Shown: in pieces, positions 42,690 to 54,042 of the stretch
Layout of the letters: each line of letters opens with the position of its first letter
Numbering within the stretch: position 1 is the stretch's first letter
From: Rugalucina vietnamica
Lineage: Eukaryota > Mollusca > Bivalvia > Lucinida > Lucinidae
Length of the DNA: 64,000 bases
Direction of reading: 5' to 3'
Assembly: GCA_964017185.1 (NCBI GenBank)
Contig: OZ024882.1
Location: 42,577,431 to 42,641,430 of the forward strand
Notes under the pieces: generated by a model
Database searches by the model: none
What the model was told of the DNA's origin: nothing
Seen by the model: only the letters and a program-made list of their open reading frames with translations
Position numbers and translations under genes: made by a program

Positions 42690-45415
42690 TTGCCCTTTCA
42701 TCATATGGTAAGAAATACAAGATATTTAATTTGCATATTCATGAATTTTAATGAAAATATTAAAAAAATGACAGAAAAATCATGAAAAGTCAATAAATAA
42801 ACTAATTTGAGGTCGAAACTATAATTGTGGCACTTTGTAATTTAACCAGTAATAGCATATGACAAATGTATTGATGTCATGTGCCTAAATGAAAATTATC
42901 TCATTTGCATATTCATGAATACTAATAAAATATAGAAAATTAAAGAAAAACGGAGATTAACTAAAGCCATTGCAAGATTTGGATGGGTAATAAGATCTAT
43001 CTTGTATCCCTGAAACCAATTTTCATGGCTGCCAGTGTGGTCAGAGGGACCATCTTAATGCCATAAAATATTGTCCTCAACAATGAACACATTTGCATGA
43101 TGTAAAAAAAAATATATAGTTTCCACATCCACCCCTTGTGTGATCCTAAATAATAGGGTGTACTCGTAAAAGTATTCATATACAAACAATAGCATGCTCT
43201 AGAATATCATAATTGGTCATATAATGATGCATGGACTTGGCAATTTAACCTTAATACCTATTATTCAAATCATTGATTTTGCTTATTCATGAAAAAAATA
43301 AAACACACAAGAAATCGGAGAAAAATCTTAGATGAAATAGGGGGTATACGTACAAAATCACTAAAAGCAGAGCTGTTACAAACCCAGGATGCTAAAAGAA
43401 CTATCAAATAAATGCTATGGCTATGTATTCTAGCTCTTATGTCTCATATATAAGCATGATCTTATTTTCAATTTCATGAATTTTAATGGAAACTTCATAA
43501 ATAGGAATGAAAAAGTGAAAAATTTAACCGGCAAACATACAAATGATGCTTTTCTCAGCAAGCAAAAGCCCTAACATGCTTAAAATGGCATTAAACGGTT
43601 GCTAGGGCAATATTATACCATCCTGTACTACAATATGTTTGTCATTCAATTTTTTATTTCATGAATATTAACAAAACCTTTTGAATTTAGAGGAAAGTTA
43701 CGGAAAAATTAAGGCAGTTTACATAGAAAATCACATGAATTTTGGCTACTGATAGACCTAGAGTGCTATAGGACAATATTCTATAACCATATTACCTGTT
43801 ATACGTATAAATAAATAGTGACTTTTGTTGTATAGGTATTAATGAGATCACTAAGAATAAGAGAAAAATTAACGAAATTGAAGTGATATACCAACACAAT
43901 TGCATATATCTCAGCTGCCAATTGCCATATGTGCTGAAATGGTACCAATAGAATGCTAGGATGATGCAATTATGTCATGCAGTCTGATAGCCTAATCACA
44001 CTTTTTTTTTTAAATTTTTGTGAGTACTGAATAAAATGTATGAAAAGTGTACGTAATATTAACAGAAAATTGAAGCTTGTGCTCTAATAAATTTAATTGA
44101 ATCTTGGTTGCCAGCAAGTGTACCCTTGTTTATCTGAATACATGATAATACAATATTGCCCTAGCTATTATTGATGTCATTTTGAGATCTCTACAGCCAT
44201 TGGTAGTCGAAATATATTCAATTTTGTTGGTGTACCCCTTCATTTTTCGTTGATGTTTCCCTTATTTATATAAATCTCATTAATATCATTCTAATAAAAG
44301 AAGCTGGTGATTTAAACATCGGATTATATTGTTATAGAACATTGTCCTAGCAATTATTTGATACCAAGTATAGCTCTCTTGGTCAGTCAGTAGCCAAGAT
44401 ACATGTGATTTTCTATGTATACCACCTTAATTTTTCCGTAATTTCCATCTAAATTCGAAAGGTTTTGTTAATACTCATAATACAAAAAATCAATTGACTT
44501 ATATATTGTAGTACAGGATGGTATACTAATGTCCTGGCAATCAATTCATGCCATTTTCAGCGTGTAAGGGCTTTTGGTTGCAGAGATACACACCATTTTT
44601 TAGGTTTGCCGGTTAAATTTTTTCCATTTTTTTTTTCATTCAAATTTATGAAGTTTTCATGAAAATTCATGAAACTGAAAAAAATATGATAATTCTTAAA
44701 TGAGACTTAAGGGTCATAGAACATTGCCAAAGCATTCATTTTACACTTCTTTCAGCATCCTAGGTTTGTGAACAGCTATGGTTTAAGTGACTTTGTATGT
44801 ATACCCCCCTTTTCTCTGATTTCTTGTGTGTTTCATTCATTTTCATGAATAAGCAATATCAATGATTTGAAAAATAGGTATAACGGTTAAATTGATCAGT
44901 CCATGCATCACAACCAAACCCATTATAGTATTTTAGAGCACGCTTTTGTTCGTATATGAATATTTTTGTGAGTACACCCTATTCTTTAGAATCACAGTAG
45001 GGGTGGATGCGGAAACTATATAATTTTACATCATGCAAATGTGTCCATCGTTGAGGACAATATTTTATGGCATTTAGATGGTCCTTCTGAACACACTGGC
45101 AGCCATGAAAATTGGTTTCAGGGATGCAAGGTAGATCTTGTAACCCATCCAAAACCTTGACATTGCTAGAGTTTATCCCTCGTTTTTCCTCGATTTTCGA
45201 CATTTTCTATTAATATTCATGAATATGCAAATAAGAAAATTGTCATTTTGGCCCATGACATCAATAAATTTGTCAAATGGTATTATTGGTTCAATAACAA
45301 AGTGTCACAATGATAGTTTCGACCTCAAATTTAGTTTATTTATTGATTGTTAACGATTTTCTGTCATTTTTACTGTTTTCATTAAAATTCATGAATATGC
45401 AAATTAGATATCTTT
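42690..45415. repeat. 2.7 kb palindrome of about 185 bp modules
   Basis: Left arm 42690-44050 and right arm 44085-45415 match in inverted order: for example TTTGCATATTCATGAATTTT at 42731 with 45390, CGACCTC near 42812 with 45323, ACGGAAAAATTAAG near 43700 with 44440. Within each arm TTCATGAATWTTAAT recurs about every 185 bp (near 42740, 42916, 43286, 43475, 43661; a weaker one near 43840), so each arm is itself a degenerate tandem array. No gene; short frames in both arms are mirror images. Confidence 0.85.
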
Positions 45416-45597
45416 TAAGGGTCACCGAAAAGTGTTCTACACGGGGGAGAGATCCATAAACTTGTTTATTAATGTCACTTTCCTATTTGAGATGTTTGAA
45501 TTTTTAACAACTAACCCCTTGAAATGGTTGCAAAAATATATATTGACTCATTTATAAAGACGACTTCCAGTCGTTGCTACAAAAGTCGTTTTATTTA

Positions 45598-45598
<1 letters not shown>

Positions 45599-45649
<51 letters not shown>
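45599..45649. repeat. Poly-A tract (about 50 bp)
   Basis: Long A run lying where the 30.78 kb copy of the same flanking sequence has a short AAATAAAA. Confidence 0.95.
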
Positions 45650-45650
<1 letters not shown>

Positions 45651-46338
45651 ACGGTTTGCATCTCAGAGAAGAATTTGCGGTCCTCTTTTAAGCGAGGATA
45701 AATCCAAAACTATCTTTTCAAATTAAAGCAAAAAGTCATTATATTCGTTACAATAGCATTTTAAAATCTGCTTTCCTTTTTTTTTAAAAAAAGTATACTG
45801 TGTCATTTTTTTAAAGTTAATTTATATAATGCCGCTGCACTTGAAATTGTTATTCAATAAGAAAAAAAAAAAGTCGTTTAAAAAAATTTAATAAAATTAA
45901 TATAAATGTGAAATACTACATGGTGTAAACCATTAATTCTAAGACGACCCTACTGGCCATTCTTTTTATTTTTATCCTCAGTAGCCAGATGGCATTATAA
46001 AACACTTGCCCATGCAGTACACATAGATTTTTTCTGCTGTAACAATTGAAAATGTCATTGGAAAAAAAATTGATATTTCTGATATGTTTGCTCAAAACAT
46101 TGATTGTGGGTACATGTTAGAACCGCCTCAGCAAGGCGGTTCTAAACGTACCCACAACTTATATTTTGGATCAAAAATAAAAATAGGTATACCCTGTAAA
46201 CCCTAGTTTTACTATATAAAAGTGGGGTATGAGGGGGTATACATTACTTGAGCATGTTATCGTGATGAGCTTTTTTCTGCGAAATACAGCTAGCACTACC
46301 ATAACATTTTGAAAAAGACGACAGGCGGAAAATATACT
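45650..46338 (+). repeat. Hairpin-family repeat, left part
   Basis: CGGTCCTCTTTTAAGCGAGG, AAGTATACTGTGTCATTTTT, hairpin 46101-46163 (GATTGTGGGTACATGTTAGA, ACCGCCTCAGCAAGGCGGT), GTATACCCTGTAAACCCTAG, AGCACTACCATAACATTTT. Broken by the element at 46339 and resumed at 51535. Confidence 0.8.
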
Positions 46339-47069
46339 CCTCCTAAAAGAAATCCGGTCACCCAAATTTGTAAGAATAGCAAAGCTTGTTCGCATTCTGC
46401 ATATTATGTACACTCCTGGTAAAAAAATAACAACATATTCCGCGTTTCTCCGCAACCATGGCAAACGCGAAATTTTTATTTCTCGGAGAAACACCGCGAA
46501 ATAAGCCAGGTAGACGTAATAGTCTGCGCGAAATTTCGCGGTGTTTCTCGGTGAAATTTCTCGGTGTTTCTCCGAGAAAGGTAATTACCTGGATTTATCG
46601 ATAAAACTCTTTTTCGCGGAGTTTCTCGGAGGAATTTAAAAGACAAATGCATGTTTATAATTTTTGAATAAATATAAAACAATAAATTAAAAAAAATAAT
46701 ATTTTAAGTATTTGCAAGTATGAAACTTGCAGATGTTACGTATTTGTTTAGATGGCTTATAATCCACATAAATATATTCTTGATTACATTAAAATTTATG
46801 ATGACCTTTGTCACTTGTGTTGCTTTTCACATCATCCATGATTATTCGATCTTTGAACAGAAGAATGGACTTCCGAAGCGAAAAAATCATTTAAAAATCA
46901 AGGGCGTCATTAAAAATTCGCGCCTTGAGCATTGTCCTTTCCAACAAAGAATAAAATTACCACACTTCTAGTGACTATGTGGATAATCAGAATCATTTTC
47001 ATTGAATGAATAAATAAGTTTAATGACATTTGATCAAAGGTATTTAATTATGTACAATAGCAATGATTT

Positions 47070-47206
47070 AACAGGCGGTTTACTTTAATTATGTCAGGAT
47101 AAACACAAGTCATCAAAATAACATGAATATACCAGCCGGAGATCGAAATCGATTTTTTTTTTCTCGAAGCGAACGCACTATCTATACATGTAAAACCATC
47201 GCGGCC
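47070..47206 (-). mobile_element. SINE family B, decayed copy
   Basis: CGGTTTACTTTAATTATGTC, ATAAACACAAGTCATCAAAA, ATACCAGCCGGAGATCGAAA, then a T run and AACCATCGCGGCC: same order as 7760-7897 with A and B boxes degraded. Confidence 0.55.
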
Positions 47207-47904
47207 TGTCTTATTAAATGTTCGGACCTTACTTGGCCGCCAGCATTTCTTGGTAAGCTGTTAACGTAACCGTTATCAAATATTCAGATTATGGTTCCAT
47301 ATAAATCGCAAATAATTTGAGCATTCGTACATGTACATGTATATATACTTGTATGTTTTAGATCGAGACTACATGTAGTAGGAAAGAATTGGCATCAAAG
47401 GTTATTCTCCATGAACAACCACAAAGCCGTTTAAATCATGAACTTATGGGATCGCCTAAATTGATGCCCTTTCACCCGTAATATTGCATAGTATTAACAT
47501 ACATAAATGGTCAACAAAATTTACAGAAATCACTGTTGACTGATTTGGCCAAGTGGTAGAATTTGCAGCATTACCAGGAAGTGTGTTTCGGCATACACAG
47601 TCGTGTTCTTGTGTCACATTCTCTGATGAACACGAAGCTGAACCTGCTCCTTCACATGATAAGGAAGCTGTCTGCCGTAAAGTGAAATAAAAAGTCAAGC
47701 AAATAAAAATGCCGACCTTGCAGCCAATCTGTCATATGACTTACTCCCAATTGACGGCTAAATACATCACGTAGATATGAATTTACATGCCCATACATTG
47801 CTATTCACGCACATGCATTTGCATCATTAAAATCATTCTTGTTCAAACATTTTACATCAGGAAAACATTTCATGGAAAATGTGTATCCCATCAAAAGCAA
47901 AACT

Positions 47905-48060
47905 GGGATATGCAGGTGTATATCTATTTTTTTTATCTTTTGCTCCAAAACATAAGATTGTGGGTACTAGTTTGAACCGCCTCGGTGAGGCGGTTATAAC
48001 GTGTACCCATAATCTATGTTTTGAGCATGAATAAGAAAAAGCAAACATTTTCTACTGACA
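47905..48060 (-). repeat. Hairpin repeat copy
   Basis: GATATGCAGGTGTATATCTA flank, palindrome GATTGTGGGTACTAGTTTGA, ACCGCCTCGGTGAGGCGGT, inverted half to TACCCATAATC, then TTTTGAGCATGAATAAG. Confidence 0.8.
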
Positions 48061-49126
48061 ATTTTCATTTTTTTTCATCTTTAAACATCTCTGTATATTG
48101 CATGGGCATGTTTTCGTAATTTTAAAGCTACGGTATATGAAATTATTTCTTTAAAACATCATCGACACAAAAGGCAGCAACGCTTTCGGAAGGAGAGATC
48201 GGAAAACCTCATAAATACATTTACATGTTTGTTATACCTTGTGCAGAATTGCGGTTTGTATGGAACATTGTAAATGTACATGTATATACAGTCGAGAAAT
48301 TTTAATGGTCTTAAATTTTTATTTCGCTCCCTCTTTAAATCTGATTGATATTATTAGATGAAAAATGCATTATGTGCAACAAAAACTTTTGTATAGGATA
48401 TGTCACACAGTGCATCAAAGTAAGTGGCTGAAATATACAAACTTTTCTTTACATGTACATGAATTTGGGACAATGTCCGTTATGATAGTATTTTTCTTTT
48501 ATTTTTCTTTTACGTATGCACCATTATTTTGTCGTCATTTGTGTTACGACATCGAGATATAAATGTGGATGCATCAAACATACAAAACATACATACTCAA
48601 GTATCTGCAGTTCAAAGCGTGTCGGATGCTGTTTCGGTAGTTTTTGTAAGTGAAGGGTTTACAAATACGAATGTTGTGTAGCCCATTTCGAACGTCAGGA
48701 CATCCCAAACTTGTACAGTACCATAAAGCGACGAAAACGTACCGACATAACCGTGGCTGAGGACAAGGACGTTAGTAACAGCAATATTGCGCAGTGATTT
48801 TTTTATTCATGCACATGCATATTAAAGTTTGTATACTTAGACGGTCCCGGTAATTTTTAAAACTGACACCAAAATATAAGGTCATGTATTTGTTTTCGTG
48901 TAAAATGAGTGTATCCGTTCCTGCCTTCTACGGAAACATTAATAAAGGTTAAGTTTTAATGCGATTTAGCGTGTAAATTTGATGTAAGATATCCATACGC
49001 CAGTTGAGCTGTGTGCTAGTCGAGCTGCACATGTTTTTCGGAAACGATCAGGATGTGCGATTTTTGGAACAAGTGCACTTATTAGATCGAATACGGTGAA
49101 ACATTCATATCTATACATCTTGATCA
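48061..49126. other. No gene recognised
   Basis: Interior of the TIR elements with no coding or repeat signal assigned. Confidence 0.5.
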
Positions 49127-49546
49127 TGTAACGGGATAGCTTTCCTTGGAAATATGCAAATTTCAAACTCGAGACTTTGTGAATCGAGTAAGTGTTAGGT
49201 ATATAGCGCAGTAAACCACCCTTGCTGGATGAGCATGCTTTTCCATCGACGGGGTTTGCTGTGGCTCGGCTCGGCCGCTCGTTACATTTGGTGGCAGCGG
49301 TGGGATGATGACAACCGCCAGACCGGGGTTGCCTTATCCATGTAGTCCCCAGGCCAAGACTCGGGGCGAGTCTTCTCGGAGGGGGAAGTAATGTAACGGG
49401 ATAGCTTCCATTGGAAATATGCAAATTTCAAACTCGAGACTTTGTGAATCGAGTAAGTGTTAGGTATATAGCGCAGTAAACCACCCTTGGTGGATGAGCA
49501 TGCCATCGACGGGGTTTGCTGTGGCTTGGCTCGGTTGTACGTTACA
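49127..49546 (+). mobile_element. TRIM: miniature LTR retrotransposon
   Basis: LTR 49127-49286 (160 bp) and LTR 49392-49546 (155 bp), both starting TGTAACGGGATAGC and ending GTTACA; the second lacks 5 bp (CTTTT). The 105 bp interior has a primer site at 49289-49306 and a purine tract GGAGGGGGAAG at about 49378-49388, and codes for nothing. Such terminal-repeat retrotransposons in miniature move with help from others. No target duplication: TGATCA-type sequence at left, TGTAAC at right. After the right LTR, an inverted piece of the LTR end (49569-49597) forms a palindrome. Confidence 0.8.
49289..49306 (+). promoter_or_regulatory. Primer binding site, tRNA-Leu type
   Basis: TGGTGGCAGCGGTGGGAT starts 2 nt after the left LTR and is complementary over 18 bases to the 3' end of an animal leucine tRNA (…ATCCCACCGCTGCCA plus CCA). 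This fixes the plus-strand orientation. Confidence 0.75.
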
Positions 49547-49604
49547 TGTAACGTACGGCCACGTTACATGTAACGTACAGCCGAGCCAAGCCACAGCGTA
49601 CAGA

Positions 49605-49738
49605 AATATCAGATTAAAGAAGTAGGGGGATTGTACTAGCCGAGTAGTGAAAACAATCAGCTGTGCAGATACTGCACAGTTGATCTGCGCCTTTATTATC
49701 GCATGAGTATAAGTCCAGCGTTCTCATGACGCGGCTCA
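49605..49738 (-). mobile_element. Hairpin MITE family M fragment
   Basis: AGATTAAAGAAGTAGGGGGA, hairpin CAGCTGTGCAGATACTGCAC...GATCTGCGCC, GTTCTCATGACGCGGCTC end followed by ATATAAAAGTGGGG, which belongs to the hairpin family. The left end is missing. Confidence 0.65.
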
Positions 49739-51140
49739 TATAAAAGTGGGGTATACATTACATGGACATGTTATCATGATGTGTGTAAATATGTTCAGGA
49801 ATACCTCATACAATGTATATGGGTTTAAAGCACATGAACATGTAAATGCGTTTGTTAATTCACTCGATTAATTATCAATTAATTTATCAATTATCGGTAA
49901 TTGATAAATTGTCTTTACTTGTCATTTTTCACCATGTATCATGCACTTTTCTATGCACTTGACATTTCGGACCGCACCTTGTAAAAACAACATGCCGCCA
50001 ACACAAAATGTTCATGGCGGAGTTGTCGTTATGCATGGCAATAGGTTTTGCGTTTATGCATTTAGCAAGAAAAACAGATGCTTAAAAAAAGAAAAGTGTA
50101 TAAATTGTTTTCTCGTTATCCGCCTTATTCTTATGTGAAGATTTGGTCATAAATTTGGTATGAAAAAAAGTGTTTATGCGAACAGTGCCCCTGATAAACG
50201 AGTGATTTAGAGGTATTGACAAAACCTTGTGCTAGTTAAATACTGTGTATCCTTATCATCGAGAATGTTGTAATGCATATTCATATAGGAGTTAGGAGAT
50301 CGCTGCAGGGTAATCGGGTCAATAAAATTTTACAAAAATAGCTTGCTCCATAAGCTGACAATATGATGAAATTATGCCATTTCATTCTACATGCACGTTT
50401 CCATAGCTTGACATACAACCAGAACCAGAAAACATTTATTTCATTACAATATGAATTCAAGAATGCGCAAAATGGTTACCTATTATACTCGTACATGTTT
50501 ATGGCCTATTGCTTTTATGTTTCCTAGCTCAAACAAATGAAACTACTTGGATAAAGACATAATTGAGATGAAACAAAGTACTTCTTAATTTGTATGTCAA
50601 ATGCGAGTCGAGTCATGCCTTACCAACCGTAACGGAAACCAGTGAAGAAGAATGTGGAATGTTTGCTCAGTAATTAATGTGCCTTATTAAAACGTGTCAA
50701 ACTGTTAGAGGTGCCATATACAAAAACACTTATAAATACTGATCAGCTAAAGGTCTAAAACTTCTTTAATTATTAAAAATATGGTAAAATCGATTTTCAC
50801 AATCGTGCACAATATTTCTCCGAGAAACACCGCGAACAGGTAAATCTGGACTTACCTGTTTTCACCGGTTAATACCTGCGGTCGCGGTGAAATTTCTCGG
50901 TGTTTCTCCGAGAAATCGAACTGAACGAAACGCGAAATATCTTAATGAAAAGAGAAATTTAGCGTTCTTTCTCCGAGAAAAATAGCTTAGGGTCCTCCGA
51001 GAAAAGAGGAATATGTTGTTGATTTTTTACCGGGACTGTATATATTTGCTTGATATGCTCTTGTCCTATACTACGCTATTCACGGCCCAAAACTAAAAGT
51101 AATATCGCTCTGGAAGGATTTTACATCCTACTAACAAATT

Positions 51141-51365
51141 GTGTTATACGGAACAGGACAAGGTGATTTTTATCCGGAACGCTGTAGAAGCCCTCGGCCG
51201 AATCAACGATTCCAAATACGAAGCGACAAGCTTTATCAATACACCACGGCGGCATCTACGCGGCATTTGTATCCAAAGGAAGCAAACATGGGCGAGTTAC
51301 TAGACTGGACTGGCCTACCAGATCCCCATCCCAACATTTGTATCATTACTACATGTATCATATAG
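51141..51365 (+). other. Exon-like ORF of unknown function inside the 5.2 kb element
   Basis: A 74-residue frame with coding-like composition, including GTGQGDFYPERCRSPRPNQR, SDKLYQYTTAASTRHLYPKE and LLDWTGLPDPHPN, in a local stretch richer in GC than its surroundings. It lies between the inner element's right end (51038) and the outer right end (51526). An AG acceptor-like AACAGGACAAG precedes residue 5. No domain is recognised. It could be an exon captured from a host gene, part of an unknown element protein, or chance. Not claimed as a gene. Confidence 0.3.
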
Positions 51366-51526
51366 CATATGCGTTAAAACCTGAGCATGCGCAATAGACA
51401 TGCAAAAAGACTGTTGATACACTCGAATTTGTCACGTATTTTCAATTTGACCAAAACGGAAAATAAATCTCGCATATTTGTTGCGTGGTTGAAACATAAA
51501 AGGGTGACCGGATTTTTATGCGGAGG

Positions 51527-51790
51527 AATATACTCTAAATCAGTATTGTTGCAATCATATATCAAGAGGAGAAACTATCGCTTTAGTGTCGTTATCATCA
51601 GAATTTGTCTCAGCAACCCATCAATTATGTCCCCATTTTGGCATAACGAGGAGCAGTAATTTCAACTATTAGATACGGGTTCGCCGAAGATATTATCAAA
51701 TGGATTAAATTTATGACCAGTTTGACCGTTACTTTATTGCAAATCACTCACGCTTTGTCATTTACTGCTGATCTGAAATGGATTACATAA
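51527..51790 (+). repeat. Hairpin-family repeat, right part resumed
   Basis: AATATACTCTAAATCAGTAT, TATCAAGAGGAGAAAC, ATCAATTATGTCCCCATTTT, TTTGACCGTTACTTTATTGC, matching 31850-32080. Confidence 0.8.
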
Positions 51791-51807
51791 ATAACCGCTA
51801 TTGTTGG

Positions 51808-52135
51808 AAGGTAAAGGTAGGCAATGACCAGGAAATGGTGCAATCAGAAAGAAAGTCCAACTCAAAAAGCCGAAGTGGGAAAAACTAAAGTAATGGTCAT
51901 CAGAAACTAATACTAAAAAACATGTCGTAAGCCAATTGAGCAGCTATTTTCTAAATAGGTGGCCACAAATGTTCAACACCAAGACACACAACATTAAAAA
52001 CCAACAGAGACGTATCTCCTTGTTGCGATCAGCAATATAAAATAACTGGCGGGCTTAAACTAGTTTTACAGGTACCTAACCCCAGACTCTGCAGTGGTTC
52101 AAATCATTTAATTAGTAGTTCGGTCCTGGAGTAGT
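51808..52135 (-). mobile_element. PLE tail fragment
   Basis: AAGGTAAAGGTAGGCAATGA terminus, then tail blocks to TTCGGTCCTGGAGTAGTTC. About 60 bp deleted around 51965. It is followed at once by a second tail copy in the same orientation. Confidence 0.8.
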
Positions 52136-52189
52136 TCTAAAAAGGTACATGTAGGCAATGATAAGGAAAAGGCGCAATCGGAAAAAATC

Positions 52190-52234
52190 GGAAGATTGGT
52201 GTTTCCAATTGGGTTACCCTCTTAAAATAAAGAA

Positions 52235-52276
<42 letters not shown>

Positions 52277-52305
52277 GACTTACTTACTTACTTACTAATT
52301 ACCGC
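52190..52305 (+). mobile_element. Retroposon 3' end with (ACTT)n tail
   Basis: GATTGGTGTTTCCAATTGGG, TTACCCTCTTAAAATAAAGA and then about 16 TTAC units. A short unique 3' end plus a simple-sequence tail is the form of many LINE or SINE copies; the family was not identified. Confidence 0.55.
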
Positions 52306-52553
52306 ACTGGAAACCTTGGTGGGAAAAACTAAATTGACAATTAGGAACTTATACTTAGAAAACAAATTGGAAGCCGAGTAAGCAGCTATTTCCCATTTGG
52401 CGGCCACTCAGTAACCCTTACTTAAATGAAAATGTGAAAACGTACATAAGGTTCAAACAGTACAAATATTCGACTCCAAAACATAAAACAAATGGAACCA
52501 CAACAGAAGTATCACATTTGAACGATCAGTAATATAAAATTACTGGGGGCTTG

Positions 52554-52581
52554 AAAAAGTACAAGCAGGCAACGATCAGGC
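52554..52581 (-). repeat. Ultra-short PLE terminal insert
   Basis: AAAAAGTACAAGCAGGCAAC then GATCAGG sits inside another PLE tail, replacing the TAAACCGGTT part of the GGCTTAAACCGGTTTTACAG block. Confidence 0.7.
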
Positions 52582-52680
52582 TTTACAGGCGCCTTACCTC
52601 ACCCTCATCTTCTGCAGTGATTCACAATATTAAGCTAGTTGTTCGGTCCTCATGGTGAATCTCTAACTAGTCAATAAACC

Positions 52681-53440
52681 TAAGAACCTCCTGGAATTAT
52701 TTTTTCTTTATAATAAAATTTAATTGCACATCCAAGATCTCTTTCTTGAATATGCATGTTGTAGCTTTAACTGATACACTCCCTTTGCTTTGATTACTCA
52801 AAAATGGACATTTCCGTTAAACCAACGTGTATACGTATCACGACCTCGACAGCCTATATCAAGCATTACGCTTAGCAATTGCAAAATTAAAATGCGCTTT
52901 CGTCGGCATTAGCATTGCCAAAATCGACGTTTAAAGATGTTAAACTCTCAAAATTTTCAACAGTCTTTTACTCTCAAACCAAAATGAATGACAAAGATCC
53001 ATTTTTCAATCGTAACGTCATGTTGTACGGAAATTATCTTTGTCGTCCTGATGTTCAAATAAACATTTGTCTTTAAGTACATTGATTTCTTACGAGAGGG
53101 AAACAAACAAAAAGTGTCAACATTCTTTAATTTGTAGTTAAGTATATATGGGACGTATCGATTTGCTTTTGATATTATGCTTTCATTTTTCTGATCATTT
53201 AATATATGTGTGCTTACGATGAAGCTAGGTATACGAAAATCATATCTGTCATTACGTTTCAATAAGAGACCGTGTGTGCTTTATTCATCTTTTTGGATGT
53301 TTTATTTCAAAAACGAAGACTTTGACAGATGCATTCATTGCAGAAAATTGAACTGTACGCCGATTAAATATTTCTTTATTAAAAGGAATGCAACTCGTAA
53401 ATTCATTACAACCATGAAACGAAGCAATAATTCAATAATT
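52681..53440 (+). repeat. Dispersed repeat D2, second copy
   Basis: CCTCCTGGAATTATT, TTGCACATCCAAGATCT, GCATGTTGTAGC, AATCGACGTTTAAAGATGTT, AAATATTTCTTTATTAAAAG and TGCAACTCGTAAATTCA, matching 58340-59115. Broken by the MITE at 53441 and resumed at 53676-53745. Confidence 0.75.
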
Positions 53441-53675
53441 GAGCCTGTGCATGAGAAAACCAACAATTTGCATGGGCAAAAACAAAGCCGCAGATCAGCT
53501 TCGCGGTAACCGCGAAGCTGATCAGCGCCTTTGTTTTTGCTACACGGATAGTACGATCCCTCTCCTACTTAAATACAAAATTTCAAGCCTCTGACCATTT
53601 TCTGTGACTGTACAGGCCGGTTTGTGTCAGACCTGGTCGGAAACCCAAATTGTTGGTTTTCTCATGCACAGGCTC
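53441..53675. mobile_element. Hairpin MITE family M, complete
   Basis: Perfect inverted ends GAGCCTGTGCATGAGAAAAC then CAACAATTTG, with AATT on both sides. Central palindrome from GATCAGCTTCGCGGTAACCG onward (about 53493-53528). The D2 copy at 59110-59150 is the empty site (CAATAATTGTGTTTGC), so AATT is a 4 bp target duplication. Confidence 0.85.
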
Positions 53676-53869
53676 AATTGCGTTTGCATGTCTTTCTGCA
53701 TTCCAGTGCAGTATTTTAATTTTACAAAATAAATGTCAGAAGAGTGATTGCTAAGAAGGCCAGAGCAGTATTTCCCTTTTGGTCCTCTGATATAAGCGAG
53801 GTTATTTTGAAACAAGATCATAGGCTTTCCGGTTCTTCAGGAAAAGATTTTTAAAGGTTTTTACATGTA

Positions 53870-54042
53870 CTATTTATAGCCATGGCGGCCGTCTTGGTTA
53901 TGTCACCTAGATCATTTATATAACTTTTTGTCCCCCCTTCCTAAGGATGCTGCACATGAAGTTGGACTTTGATTGACCCAGAGGTTTTTTGAAAAAATGT
54001 GAACGACAACGACGACGACAACGACGGACGGCAAAGCATGGG
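53870..54042 (+). repeat. AGCTCACCTGAG-type repeat, internal part
   Basis: CCATGGCGGCCGTCTTGG, TTTTTGTCCCCCCTTCCTAA, GAACGACAACGACGACGAC, GGACGGCAAAGCATGGGTA. The terminal part, GACTCAGGTGAGCTAA, lies at 56341-56356 beyond the TA element, so the two were once joined. Confidence 0.65.

Larger units (their letters stand above)
46411..51038. mobile_element. 4.6 kb TIR element flanked by TA (inner)
   Basis: Left end CACTCCTGGTAAAAAAATAA then CAACATATTCC; right end complemented CAGTCCCGGTAAAAAATCAA then CAACATATTCC; TA lies on both sides (46409-46410, 51039-51040). Subterminal words based on TTTCTCCGAGAAA and GGTGTTTCTC recur at 46444-46635 and 50815-51005 in both orientations. TA and CAGT-like ends suggest Tc1/mariner-type; no transposase recognised. 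Confidence 0.65.
46339..51526. mobile_element. 5.2 kb TIR element with 8-9 bp TSD (outer)
   Basis: AATATACT precedes the left end (46331-46338) and follows the right end (51527-51534). Ends begin CCTCC and share AATCCGGTCACCC as inverted repeats (46351-46363; complement at 51502-51515). The hairpin family reads continuously through this site in the copies at 31848 and 58060. An 8 or 9 bp duplication fits MULE or hAT; no transposase found. It contains a second TIR element, a TRIM, SINE B, a hairpin repeat and an exon-like ORF. Confidence 0.7.
52141..52680 (-). mobile_element. PLE tail fragment, twice interrupted
   Basis: Terminus AAAGGTACATGTAGGCAATG at 52141, broken at about 52190 by an insert ending at about 52305, resuming GAAACCTTGGTGGGAAAAAC and running through ATCTTCTGCAGTG to CTAACTAGTCAATAA. 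A second, 27 bp insert of PLE terminal sequence lies at 52554-52581. Confidence 0.8.

Noticed and set aside
48966..49424. 152-residue minus-strand frame
   Set aside because: Antisense of the TRIM's LTR and primer site region; no coding signal.
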